Assembly (NCBI GenBank): GCA_941918925.1 | Contig: OW799235.1 | Location: 43,306,701 to 43,370,700 of the forward strand | DNA: 64,000 nt | Origin: Phyto melanocephala | Lineage: Eukaryota > Arthropoda > Insecta > Diptera > Rhinophoridae | Reading direction: 5' to 3' | Part shown: piece by piece, positions 10,627-21,800 of the stretch | Layout of the letters: each line of letters starts with the position of its first letter | Position numbering within the stretch: position 1 is the first letter of the stretch | Notes under the pieces: generated by a model | The model's input: only the letters and a program-made list of their open reading frames with translations | Databases searched by the model: none | What the model was told of the DNA's origin: nothing | Position numbers and translations under genes: made by a program

Positions 10627-10924
10627 GACCAAATATGTGTAATGCAGCAAACAACGTCAGAGTGGGCGCACTAAAGCGACTTGTAGCAACAACGAATGGC
10701 AATTTTTTACTTCTATCTACTTTCGTACAACAAAAACAAATACAAGCAAAAAAAATTTGCTAGATTGTAATTTTGTAGCATCGCCTCACTTAAAGCACCC
10801 ACCCTGTCGTCACCCGTAGATAACTTCAAATAACAATAAAGAATTAAAATATTTACAGGCTATTTTACTTAAAATAACACAAAACTTTTGTTAATAATTA
10901 TTAATTTTTATTTAGGAAACATTG

Positions 10925-12253
10925 TTAAAATAAAAAAGTAGCTTAAACTGCCCATGCCCTTTTGTCCACATCATTCAATTTCGTTCTGAAGACCTCGTCC
11001 TTCATAATTTGTCGTATTTGTGGACCTACAAATATGTTTTTTTTTACTGTAGCATCTCTGATTCTAGGAAATTTGCTCTTAATGTATAGAAAGGCTTTAC
11101 CATCCTTGTTCATTGCTTTGACAAAATTTTTCATTAGGCCTAGCTTTATATGAAGAGAAGAGTTTGTTCCTTTTGTTTTAAAGGCTCTTCTGCTACATTT
11201 TTTTTCCTGGAATAAAATTTACACTTTTCGGTCAAATTTTAACATTGTAGTGTTTTTCTTTTGCGCGGCTATCCCATTCACATAAGATGCAATAAAACTT
11301 AGTATATCCACTTTGCAATCCATTTAACATTGCTACGACTTTCAAATCTGCAGATTCCATGAGTAATGTGAATATTTAATTTTTTGTAGTATCATCTTCA
11401 TGCTACAATAGTTTTCTTTCATATTTCTTGCATACGCGAGTGGGACCAATGGAAATTTGTTCCCATTGTGAAGTAAAACCGCTTTCAAACTTTTCTTGGA
11501 TGAATTAATAACAAGCCGCCAATCCTGAGATTTATGACTGAAACACAGTTGTCGCAAAAGTCCATCAGCATTATCGCAAAATATCAAACCTTCCTCTTTG
11601 CTGAAATATATTAAAAAAGGTTGTTCTTTATTTCGAAAGTAAGAGACGTTAACGTCCGTTTGCACCAAACTCCATTCTTTTCATTGGGATGCAAGAAGCT
11701 CAGACTTGGTTTTTTTAAAGCCTTGATTTACAAACTAAGTTATTCATATCAGTTTAATTCGGAAAATAAGGTGTACCCGTTGGACTTTCTAATGAATGCG
11801 AAGAAACACCCATGTTGGCGTAAGTGGATTCAGTTGCTGCAGAAAGCCCATCTTCTTCATCGTCTGTAGGAGGCAATGGAGGTAAAAATTTACTTGTAGA
11901 CTGGAAAACTGGTCATTAAACGCATGAAGTATTTGGATAGGTAACTTTATTTTTTGTTTTTTTTCGTAAGCCCGCGTGTTTAGTATGGCAAAAGAAGCAA
12001 TCATTTTGATGATTTTGTGGTTCACTCCAAATTGCTGGCTTCATAAACGGCAAAGACTTATGATTTCCTTTTAATTAACCTCTTAAAGACTTACCACAGC
12101 TACTACAACATATTTTCAGCAGCCAATTTTTATCTCTATCATCGGAAGGAAACCTAAAATAACGGCGATAAGCATCTTTAACCTTGGAAGATATTGTCTC
12201 CCGTTGAGAACTTAAAGTTAGATCGCCACATACGTAACAAAATAAATTTGGAG
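10925..12253 (-). pseudogene. Transposon A putative transposase (decayed)
   Basis: Reading the minus strand from ~12253: a cysteine-rich N-terminus (FCYVCGDLTL, ICCSSCGKSLRG then a stop, NDCFFCHTKHAG); then WRLVINSSKKSLKAVLLHNG; then, after a one-base shift, ADLKVVAMLNGLQSGYTKF and CILCEWDSR; two more stops; then LLHIKLGLMKNFVKAMNKDG, KFPRIRDATVKKNIFVGPQI and a final AWAV. The C-terminal part containing DEHGERFHQ in element B is missing. The same protein layout, annotated as uncharacterised, is remembered from many invertebrate genomes; a DDE transposase role is inferred from its place between long TIRs. The presumed first Asp (FIDSS in element B) is Asn here (VINSS). Confidence 0.7.
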
Positions 12254-12604
12254 ATTTGTTACAAATCCTTTACATTTTGTAATATGAAAGCGTTTGTGGA
12301 TTCTTTAATTGCTTTATTTCATTACACAATAACAAAGTACACTATAAGATCTATTGACTGTTGCCGATTATAACCGCACGATATTCAAATTAAAAGTGAC
12401 TAACTTATTGCCCATTAGCTTCTATATATACAATAAATACCAGAATCTACCCTAATGTTCTTAATTTGAAATCACAGGTAATTGAAAAATACTGTTATAA
12501 ATATTAATTCCAAGAACTATGTAAAATACCGTTGTACTTTAGTTCCATTACCTGCTCACCTAACGAAATGTTACATATATCATATGCAAGGCTGGTTGCA
12601 TAAC

Positions 12605-13106
12605 AATATTGGGTACATGCGGTAAATTGACAATAAAATCTACATTTTTTAACCGACTTTTACAGTTTATGACTTTTTTTATTTCCAAGATAAGTAGCTC
12701 TTAGAAAAAAGTTTAAAATGTTGAATATTTACCTTATATTTTTTTTAATTCTATTTTTAAATTGAAAAATATTACGAATTTTGCACGAAAAAAAATTTTT
12801 TCTCCATTAATTTTTAAATAACTCCAAAACGATAAGAGATAGAGAAAAATTGAATTCCACTGAAATAAAGATAATTTTTATTACACATTTTTTGGTGTTT
12901 TATTTTTGAAAATCGGATGACTAGTTCTCGAGTTAGGATTAAATATGTGTCCGTACCTGACTAATTTAGGGGGGAAAATTTGCCACGCCCATAAAAAAAA
13001 TCCCGATCTGATGGAAAAAAACCGATAACGGATTTGAGTTTAGCGCGTCAAAATCCATATAGTCCACATAGTTTTATTAAATGGAGGATTTTGTTGCAGA
13101 GCAGTG
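12605..13106 (-). repeat. Right long terminal inverted repeat of transposon A
   Basis: Starts 'aatattgggtacatgcgg' and ends GCAGAGCAGTG. It mirrors the left arm at 10114-10626. Confidence 0.85.
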
Positions 13107-13252
13107 TTATATATAAAATAGTATTCTATACAATTCAACGATTTAAATATAAAATAATATAGCACATTTATTATCAAAAAAGTACACTCAAGTTAATTGT
13201 TTAATACCGAAACCAAAATCACATTTCCTATCCCTGCATTAATAAATGAAAT

Positions 13253-13331
13253 CAAGGCGAATTCAATCAATTTTGACAAAATGTTTCCCAATCAGCTGGG
13301 CTGATAATTTCACCTGTATGAATTCGCCTTG
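13253..13331. repeat. 79-bp inverted-repeat element with CAAGGCGAATTCA ends
   Basis: A perfect 13-bp inverted pair (CAAGGCGAATTCA at 13253-13265, TGAATTCGCCTTG at 13319-13331) encloses 53 bp with 'cagctgggctga'. Related single ends occur at 9296, 25386-25397 and 50189. It could be a tiny MITE or a fold-back element. Confidence 0.55.
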
Positions 13332-13470
13332 AATATTTCTTTTCACAATTTCTTTACTTTCATTAAGGCCAATAAGGTGATAATAATTATTAAAGTTTTC
13401 ACATATACGACGAAGAGAATCATTATTAGCATAGTTGGATCTATAGTATTTTAAGTTAATAATACGGAAT
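13332..13470 (-). pseudogene. LINE ORF2 C-terminal fragment, inverted
   Basis: The minus strand reads KFRIINLKYYRSNYANN, then SLRRICENFNNYYHLIGLNE and SKEIVKRNIQ. This is the segment that follows 'KFRL' in Jockey-type ORF2 C-termini. The plus-strand fragment at 9526-10110 ends in RKFRLI, so this may be its continuation in the opposite orientation, or an independent copy. Confidence 0.6.
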
Positions 13471-13499
13471 TTTTATATAACCTTAATTTTGTTTTGTTA

Positions 13500-13583
13500 T
13501 TTTACATATGTACATTAGTCTGCAAGGATTTATAATCTATAGACAATAAATTTAAAATTTAATAAATAAATAAAAAATAAATA
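13500..13583 (+). repeat. LINE-like 3' tail with AATAAA repeats
   Basis: 'gtctgcaaggatttataat', 'ctatagacaataaat' and an AATAAA-rich simple tail look like the 3' UTR and tail of a Jockey-type LINE. The plus orientation matches the 9526-10110 fragment. Confidence 0.5.
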
Positions 13584-13719
13584 AAGATTATATTATTTTT
13601 ATTCTGGCTCAAGTTCATTTTTATACTAAATTTCTCATATATTTTCTTTTTCATATACATATGAAGAAATCAGTTTTTATTTGTGGTAATGAAAGAATAT
13701 ACTGGAAAAGTATCTTATT

Positions 13720-13795
13720 ATCCCGACACCAGCCGAGTGGAATGCATTTTCGAAACCAGCTACGGTTTCATCATCAGCACTGTTTTGATCGGGAT
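13720..13795 (-). ncRNA. Hammerhead ribozyme motif, satellite unit 1
   Basis: Minus strand 5' to 3': ATCCCGA (outer stem I), AGTG, core CTGATGA, an extra T, GAAACC-GTAGCT-GGTTTC (stem II), GAAA, AA-TGCA-TT (stem III region), C17, CACTC (inner stem I), TCGGGAT (outer stem I). Predicted cleavage lies between complements of 13740 and 13739. In this unit the outermost base of the GAGTG strand is C, losing one stem I pair. Deviation from consensus: one unpaired U between the core A9 and stem II. Confidence 0.65.
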
Positions 13796-14291
13796 GTCTT
13801 AGTGTTGATAGTAAATATCATCTATTTAACTCACAAGTTTATATGAAAATGGATTTTGTAAATTAATTCTTTTACCTATAAACTCATATATTTGCCATGG
13901 TGAGTGAGAACGAAATTTCTTCAACACTAAAGCTTTTCCCCTTTTTTTTTGTTATTCTTTTCAATTACCACATTTTTAATCGTAGCTTTAAACCATCAGT
14001 CTGATGGCAATGAAAGCTCTTTTTTTGTTGGTTGTTATACTCACAACTTTTATTTAGATCATACATGTTCTTGTATTTGTCTATATGATCTACACCGTGC
14101 CATGTGTAATTGTTAATTTTACTTTTATTTAATTGTCGAACTATTTAATATCTTAAAGATTATATTATTTTTATTCTGGCTCAAGTTCATTTTTATACTA
14201 AATTTCTCATATATTTTCTTTTTCATATACATATGAAGAAATCAGTTTTTATTTGTGGTAATAAAAGAATATACTGGAAAAGTATCTTATT

Positions 14292-14367
14292 ATCCCGACA
14301 CCAGCCGAGTGGAATGCATTTTCGAAACCAGCTACGGTTTCATCATCAGCACTCTTTTGATCGGGAT
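14292..14367 (-). ncRNA. Hammerhead ribozyme motif, satellite unit 2
   Basis: Core CTGATGA and GAAA intact; inner stem I GAGTG/CACTC, stem II GAAACC/GGTTTC and outer stem I ATCCCGA/TCGGGAT are all perfectly paired. Confidence 0.7.
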
Positions 14368-14863
14368 GTCTTAGTGTTGATAGTAAATATCATCTATTTA
14401 ACTCACAAGTTTATATGAAAATTGATTTTGTAAATTAATTCTTTTACCTATAAACTCATATATTTGCCATGGTGAGTGAGAACGAAATTTCTTCAACACT
14501 AAAGCTTTTCCCCTTTTTCTTTGTTATTCTTTTCAATTACCACATTTTTAATCGTAGCTTTAAACCATCAGTCTGATGGCAATGAAAGCTCTTTTTTTGT
14601 TGGTTGTTATACTCACAACTTTTATTTAGATCATACATGTTCTTGTATTTGTCTATATGATCTACACCGTGCCACGTGTAATTGTTAATTTTACTTTTAT
14701 TTAATTGTCGAACTATTTAATATCTTAAAGATTATATTATTTTTATTCTGGCTCAAGTTCATTTTTATACTAAATTTCTCATATATTTTCTTTTTCATAT
14801 ACATATGAAGAAATCAGTTTTTATTTGTGGTAATGAAAGAATATACTGGAAAAGTATCTTATT

Positions 14864-14939
14864 ATCCCGACACCAGCCGAGTGGAATGCATTTTCGAAAC
14901 CAGCTACGGTTTTATCATCAGCACTCTTTTGATCGGGAT
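14864..14939 (-). ncRNA. Hammerhead ribozyme motif, satellite unit 3
   Basis: Core intact. A substitution changes stem II GAAACC to AAAACC, losing the pair next to the core; other helices are paired. Confidence 0.65.
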
Positions 14940-15435
14940 GTCTTAGTGTTGATAGTAAATATCATCTATTTAACTCACAAGTTTATATGAAAATTGATTT
15001 TGTAAATTAATTCTTTTACCTATAAACTCATATATTTGCCATGGTGAGTGAGAACGAAATTTCTTCAACACTAAAGCTTTTCCCCTTTTTCTTTGTTATT
15101 CTTTTCAATTACCACATTTTTAATCGTAGCTTTAAACCATCAGTCTGATGGCAATGAAAGCTCTTTTTTTGTTGGTTGTTATACTCACAACTTTTATTTA
15201 GATCATACATGTTCTTGTATTTGTCTATATGATCTACACCGTGCCATGTGTAATTGTTAATTTTACTTTTATTTAATTGTCGAACTATTTAATATCTTAA
15301 AGATTATATTATTTTTATTCTGGCTCAAGTTCATTTTTATACTAAATTTCTCATATATTTTCTTTTTCATATACATATGAAGAAATCAGTTTTTATTTGT
15401 GGTAATGAAAGAATATACTGGAAAAGTATCTTATT

Positions 15436-15511
15436 ATCCCGACACCAGCCGAGTGGAATGCATTTTCGAAACCAGCTACGGTTTCATCATCAGCACTCTT
15501 TTGATCGGGAT
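15436..15511 (-). ncRNA. Hammerhead ribozyme motif, satellite unit 4
   Basis: Core and all helices intact, identical to unit 2. Confidence 0.7.
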
Positions 15512-16007
15512 GTCTTAGTGTTGATAGTAAATATCATCTATTTAACTCACAAGTTTATATGAAAATTGATTTTGTAAATTAATTCTTTTACCTATAAACT
15601 CATATATTTGCCATGGTGAGTGAGAACGAAATTTCTTCAACACTAAAGCTTTTCCCCTTTTTCTTTGTTATTCTTTTCAATTACCACATTTTTAATCGTA
15701 GCTTTAAACCATCAGTCTGATGGCAATGAAAGCTCTTTTTTTGTTGGTTGTTATACTCACAACTTTTATTTAGATCATACATGTTCTTGTATTTGTCTAT
15801 ATGATCTACACCGTGCCATGTGTAATTGTTAATTTTACTTTTATTTAATTGTCGAACTATTTAATATCTTAAAGATTATATTATTTTTATTCTGGCTCAA
15901 GTTCATTTTTATACTAAATTTCTCATATATTTTCTTTTTCATATACATATGAAGAAATCAGTTTTTATTTGTGGTAATGAAAGAATATACTGGAAAAGTA
16001 TCTTATT

Positions 16008-16083
16008 ATCCCGACACCAGCCGAGTGGAATGCATTTTCGAAACCAGCTACGGTTTCATCATCAGCACTCTTTTGATCGGGAT
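16008..16083 (-). ncRNA. Hammerhead ribozyme motif, satellite unit 5
   Basis: Core and all helices intact, identical to unit 2. Confidence 0.7.
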
Positions 16084-16580
16084 GTCTTAGTGTTGATAGT
16101 AAATATCATCTATTTAACTCACAAGTTTATATGAAAATTGATTTTGTAAATTAATTCTTTTACCTATAAACTCATATATTTGCCATGGTGAGTGAGAACG
16201 AAATTTCTTCAACACTAAAGCTTTTCCCCTTTTTCTTTGTTATTCTTTTCAATTACCACATTTTTAATCGTAGCTTTAAACCATCAGTCTGATGGCAATG
16301 AAAGCTCTTTTTTTTGTTGGTTGTTATACTCACAACTTTTATTTAGATCATACATGTTCTTGTATTTGTCTATATGATCTACACCGTGCCATGTGTAATT
16401 GTTAATTTTACTTTTATTTAATTGTCGAACTATTTAATATCTTAAAGATTATATTATTTTTATTCTGGCTCAAGTTCATTTTTATACTAAATTTCTCATA
16501 TATTTTCTTTTTCATATACATATGAAGAAATCAGTTTTTATTTGTGGTAATGAAAGAATATACTGGAAAAGTATCTTATT

Positions 16581-16656
16581 ATCCCGACACCAGCCGAGTG
16601 GAATGCATTTTCGAAACCAGCTACGGTTTCATCATCAGCACTCTTTTGATCGGGAT
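16581..16656 (-). ncRNA. Hammerhead ribozyme motif, satellite unit 6
   Basis: Core and all helices intact, identical to unit 2. Confidence 0.7.
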
Positions 16657-17152
16657 GTCTTAGTGTTGATAGTAAATATCATCTATTTAACTCACAAGTT
16701 TATATGAAAATTGATTTTGTAAATTAATTCTTTTACCTATAAACTCATATATTTGCCATGGTGAGTGAGAACGAAATTTCTTCAACACTAAAGCTTTTCC
16801 CCTTTTTCTTTGTTATTCTTTTCAATTACCACATTTTTAATCGTAGCTTTAAACCATCAGTCTGATGGCAATGAAAGCTCTTTTTTTGTTGGTTGTTATA
16901 CTCACAACTTTTATTTAGATCATACATGTTCTTGTATTTGTCTATATGATCTACACCGTGCCATGTGTAATTGTTAATTTTACTTTTATTTAATTGTCGA
17001 ACTATTTAATATCTTAAAGATTATATTATTTTTATTCTGGCTCAAGTTCATTTTTATACTAAATTTCTCATATATTTTCTTTTTCATATACATATGAAGA
17101 AATCAGTTTTTATTTGTGGTAATGAAAGAATATACTGGAAAAGTATCTTATT

Positions 17153-17228
17153 ATCCCGACACCAGCCGAGTGGAATGCATTTTCGAAACCAGCTACGGTT
17201 TCATCATCATCACTCTTTTGATCGGGAT
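17153..17228 (-). ncRNA. Hammerhead ribozyme motif, satellite unit 7 (core mutated)
   Basis: The plus strand reads catcatcatcactc instead of catcatcagcactc, so the core is ATGATGA: invariant C3 is lost. Loss of cleavage is expected from known hammerhead biochemistry. Confidence 0.65.
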
Positions 17229-17724
17229 GTCTTAGTGTTGATAGTAAATATCATCTATTTAACTCACAAGTTTATATGAAAATTGATTTTGTAAATTAAT
17301 TCTTTTACCTATAAACTCATATATTTGCCATGGTGAGTGAGAACGAAATTTCTTCAACACTAAAGCTTTTCCCCTTTTTCTTTGTTATTCTTTTCAATTA
17401 CCACATTTTTAATCGTAGATTTAAACCATCAGTCTGATGGCAATGAAAGCTCTTTTTTTGTTGGTTGTTATACTCACAACTTTTATTTAGATCATACATG
17501 TTCTTGTATTTGTCTATATGATCTACACCGTGCCATGTGTAATTGTTAATTTTACTTTTATTTAATTGTCGAACTATTTAATATCTTAAAGATTATATTA
17601 TTTTTATTCTGGCTCAAGTTCATTTTTATACTAAATTTCTCATATATTTTCTTTTTCATATACATATGAAGAAATCAGTTTTTATTTGTGGTAATGAAAG
17701 AATATACTGGAAAAGTATCTTATT

Positions 17725-17800
17725 ATCCCGACACCAGCCGAGTGGAATGCATTTTCGAAACCAGCTACGGTTTCATCATCAGCACTCTTTTGATCGGGAT
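17725..17800 (-). ncRNA. Hammerhead ribozyme motif, satellite unit 8
   Basis: Core and all helices intact, identical to unit 2. Confidence 0.7.
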
Positions 17801-18255
17801 GTCTTAGTGTTGATAGTAAATATCATCTATTTAACTCACAAGTTTATATGAAAATTGATTTTGTAAATTAATTCTTTTACCTATAAACTCATATATTTGC
17901 CATGGTGAGTGAGAACGAAATTTCTTCAACACTAAAGCTTTTCCCCTTTTTCTTTGTTATTCTTTTCAATTACCACATTTTTAATCGTAGCTTTAAACCA
18001 TCAGTCTGATGGCAATGAAAGCTCTTTTTTTGTTGGTTGTTATACTCACAACTTTTATTTAGATCATACATGTTCTTGTATTTGTCTATATGATCTACAC
18101 CGTGCCATGTGTAATTGTTAATTTTACTTTTATTTAATTGTCGAACTATTTAATATCTTAAAGATTATATTATTTTTATTCTGGCTCAAGTTCATTTTTA
18201 TACTAAATTTCTCATATATTTTCTTTTTCATATACATATGAAGAAATCAGTTTTT

Positions 18256-18260
18256 ATTTG
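18256..18260. repeat. BEL-2 target-site duplication (left)
   Basis: ATTTG at 18256-18260 is repeated at 24518-24522. Undisturbed monomers have a single 'tttttatttgtggtaatg' at this place, so the empty site is known. Confidence 0.95.
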
Positions 18261-18567
18261 TGTTGCGGATTTTTTATTATAATTTTACTACCATTGCAAA
18301 TATTATGTAATTTAAGCTGGTTCGCGACCCCTGACTTAACGTATCTTAATTTATTTGTTTTTTTACATTTTTCTGTGCTTGTTGCTATATATGTATGTAT
18401 GTTTTGTTTTTTTTTAGTTTTGTTGTTCAAACAGTTTTTTTTGCTTCTATACCTGATAATTGTAAAAGCACGGGTCAGAGAACCATTTTATATAATTATT
18501 CAAAAGATTCAATAAATTTTCCTTAATTAAGAATCCTCAAATCGTTTCAGTCAGAAATTCTCGTACA
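18261..18567 (+). repeat. BEL-2 5' LTR
   Basis: 307 bp, TG...CA termini, with an AATAAA near 18511 that could supply polyadenylation for the 3' copy. The promoter is not resolvable by eye; no clear TATA box was found. Confidence 0.95.
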
Positions 18568-18573
18568 TTTTTA

Positions 18574-18592
18574 TGGTGCCGAAACCCGGGAC
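18574..18592 (+). promoter_or_regulatory. BEL-2 primer-binding site
   Basis: TGGTGCCGAAACCCGGGAC lies 6 bases after the 5' LTR. The TGG start complements the CCA end of a tRNA primer, and this wording is common among insect BEL elements. The cognate tRNA was not identified. Confidence 0.8.
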
Positions 18593-18849
18593 TCTATCAA
18601 CCAGATAGAAATAAAAATAACATATATATAATAAATTATTGAACTTTCTACTAACCTAAAATAAAATTATACTCCTCCTACGTGGATATATAAGTGTATA
18701 AAATTGCATTTATTCTAATTACATTAGTGGGCAAGTGGATTTAAACTCAATATTAAAAGTAGCGTGTCAATTCTTCAATATACTGGCTACATAATACACT
18801 AACAACATACTGCAACTTAAATTTTTCCTCTAAGTAAGCGTTTTACAAA

Positions 18850-21800
18850 ATGGAGAACATTTCCACTGCCATAGAAACGCAAAAGAACGCAAATCGACAT
18901 TTGCAAAAACTGATGTTGAGCCTTGAAAAAAGGTCAACAGAAGGATTAACAAAAGGTTACATACAAAGCTTACTCGAAGAGGTTGAGCTAACCTATAAAC
19001 ATTTTAAAGATGATCATGAGCACATATGTGAGACTATTCACGAATACACAATACAAGAAAGCGATGTTCCATATTTAAGTGAAGACTTTTATTATGTGTT
19101 CTTTGATAACTATTTAGCTTTTAAAGCAAAACTTTTAGATTTGTCAGCAGAGTCAACAGCTCCACAACAACATCAACAACAACAACTGTCAAGCACTTTC
19201 GTGTCTACTGCAATGCCAAACTCTTCATTTCCTTCTGCAGCAAGGCTACCAAAAGTCGAACTACCGTCCTTCACAGGCGACTACATCGAATGGATTCCGT
19301 ATCGGGACACGTTTCTAGCGTTGGTACACCACAATCAGTGCCTAACTGGCATTCAAAAATATTTCTACCTCAAAAGTTCTTGTAAAGGTTCCCCGCTAGA
19401 GATTATAAATCAGTATCCTGCATCTGAAAACAACTACGCTGCGGCTTGGAATGCTTTAGAAGAAAGATACCACAACACTAGAAAAATAGTAGAACAAATA
19501 CTAAAAAGATTGTTTAACCTACCGGCTTCCAATGGTTCTTTTGAAAGTATAAAAGAGTTGCTTGATACAACGCGTTCGTCAATTTCTCTATTAAAATCGC
19601 TTAACATTGAAGTTGATAAATGGGATGCTATGCTGATTTATCTCACTAGTCAAAAACTAAACAAGCACACTAGAAAAGAGTGGGAACAAACCATTAACAG
19701 CAATAGTGAAATTCCTCCAATGTCAAGTATGCTGAAATTTCTTGAAATGTCTTTCCGCACATTAGAATCGGTAGAAGAAGCCCATAATTCGTCAATTTTA
19801 GAAAACACTCGTTCTTTCAATAGAACAATACAACCAAGATTTAATAATAAAGCTTTTCATGCTAATAACATTGCAGTCGACAATAGTTTGTGCCCTTGCT
19901 GCCAGCGTCGGCATCCTCTGTACAAGTGTTTCAAATTCTCATCGCTAGACCCAGCAGAGAAAAAACATGTTATACAACAAAATAACATTTGTTCAAATTG
20001 TTTACATTGCGGCCACAACAATGATCAATGTTTGTCTTTCGCTCGTTGTCAACAATGCAAACAAAACCACCATACTATTTTACATAGTTCGTTTTTTATA
20101 GGCAATCCAAACACTCAATCAAACACAAGCGTTCTATCTACTACGGTAGAAAACTTTTATCCAAGTACTTCACGCAGTGCTCTATCAACTGAACAGTTCA
20201 ACGCTAATGTTACTTCGCATGCTGTTAATTACCAATCTCAAGTTCTGTTGGCTACAGCTAATGTATTAATAAAGCACAGTACAGGAATATATACTGTTAA
20301 AGCTTTAGTCGACCCTGGATCGCAAGCTTCATTCATAACAAATGAAATGTCTAAAATGTTAAATCTAAATACACAAAGAATAGATGAAACATATGTATGT
20401 GGAATTGGAGTTAATAACAAAACGTCAATAAATTCGTATGTACAACTGCAGTTGTTGTCAAACTATGACAAAAATGTTTGTTTACGAACAGAGGCACTAG
20501 TAATTAATAAATTAACTTCTTATAAACCGCAAAACATTAAAAAATCTGATTTGCCTAATTTACAACAATTTACTTTAGCAAATCCAACATTCTATTTACC
20601 ATCAAAAATTGATATATTATTAGGAAGTGATTTGTATGGTGATATATTGCTAGCAAATTCGTTTAAATTTCCAAATAGTGTTTATCTGCAAGAAAGTGTT
20701 TTTGGCTGGCTGGTGTCTGGACCTATAGTCAGTTGTTCAACTGAACTTAAGTTAAGCACAAATACCTGTAATCTTGAAAATCAGTTACGGATGTTTTGGG
20801 AACAGGAGGAGCTGTTAGAAGAGAGAAAACTTTCTTTAGAAGAAGAGTTATGTGAATCGTACTTTAATAGAACGTACACCAAAGACCCCACCGGTCGTTA
20901 TACAGTAAACTTGCCTTTTAAAAATATACTTTTTGGAAAATCGCTACCTAAATTTAATCACACCGACTTCAGTGCATTAAAGAGATTCAAGCAGTTAGAA
21001 TCATCTTTTCGTGCAAGGCCCCAATTCGCAGCAGCTTACAAACAATTCGTTGAAGAATATATAAACCTTAATCATATGGAAAAAGTCGGCAAATACCCGC
21101 AAGATATGCCACTACAATGTTTTTTTTTGCCACATCATGGAGTGTTTAGAGAAAGTAGTACTACTACTAAGCTCAGAGTAGTCTTCGACGCTAGTAACAA
21201 AACGCCCCATTACTCCTCGTTAAATGAAGAGCTTAGTCCTGGACCTCCACTACAGAACGACTTGCCTGATATACTCACTCGCTGGCGAAGGTTTAGAATT
21301 GCGTTCAGCTCTGATCTTGAAAAAATGTTTAGGCAAATCAATGTCTGCGAAGAACATCAAAACTATCAGTGCATTCTGTGGCGTGATGAAAATACAAATG
21401 ACCTCAATATTTACAAACTAAGAACAGTAACGTATGGAACAACTTGCGCACCATTTCTTGCAATTAGGGTGCTCAAACAAATTGCTATCGACGGCGCTGA
21501 AAAATTTCCGCTAGCTAGCAAAGTTCTTAAGACTGATACTTACGTGGATGATGTCATATCAGGTGCGGATACTTGTCAAGAATCAATACTGTTATACCAG
21601 CAACTACGTAAATTACTAGATGGAGCCGGATTTAATCTTCGTAAATGGAACTCCAACTCTACAGAATTCCTGAAGCATATCCCACAAGAATATTCAGCAA
21701 CACAAAATTTTGAGCTGCAAAAACAGGAAATGGTAAAAGCATTGGGTATATCATGGGACCCCTTAACAGATTGTTTCAGCTTTAAAATAAATTCTAATTT

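Larger units (their letters stand above)
10114..13106 (-). mobile_element. DNA transposon A with ~500-bp terminal inverted repeats
   Basis: The ends CACTGCTCTGCAA...TTGCAGAGCAGTG are extended inverted repeats: 10114-10626 pairs with 12605-13106 at roughly 85-90% by eye. The trinucleotide TTA flanks both sides (10111-10113, 13107-13109), which suggests a 3-bp target duplication, though 3 bp is weak evidence. The interior holds a decayed minus-strand transposase-like gene. The element inserted into the LINE relic. It belongs with element B (27097-29600) by protein family, not by TIR sequence. The superfamily name is not certain. Confidence 0.8.
13584..18260 (-). repeat. 572-bp satellite array, 8.2 monomers, ribozyme-bearing
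   Basis: Eight near-identical monomers begin at 13584, 14156, 14728, 15300, 15872, 16445, 17017 and 17589; the spacing is 572 bp (573 once, from a T-run). A ninth is cut after 100 bp by BEL-2 at 18261 and resumes at 24518. Differences are scattered single bases; the first monomer is the most divergent, as usual for array edges. Each monomer carries one minus-strand hammerhead-like motif, about 136-211 bp from its start. The 61-codon open frame repeated in every unit overlaps that motif on the other strand and looks fortuitous. Confidence 0.95.

Noticed and set aside
13720..13760. tRNA-like A-box (TAGCCGAGTGG / CAGCCGAGTGG) in the satellites, suggesting a SINE promoter
   Set aside because: No B-box lies at the normal distance; the nearest GGTTCGA-like word is only ~10 bp away and on the other strand. 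The hammerhead fold explains the conserved segment better.
13661..17851. A 61-codon open frame repeated eight times in the satellite, apparently a multicopy small-protein gene
   Set aside because: The frame is conserved only because the monomers are nearly identical; it lies antisense over the ribozyme motif, has no recognisable domain, and gives no evidence of selection on codons.
18258..18515. Hydrophobic 85-codon frame, also present near 24199-24465
   Set aside because: It lies entirely in the BEL-2 LTR; the two occurrences are just the two LTRs.
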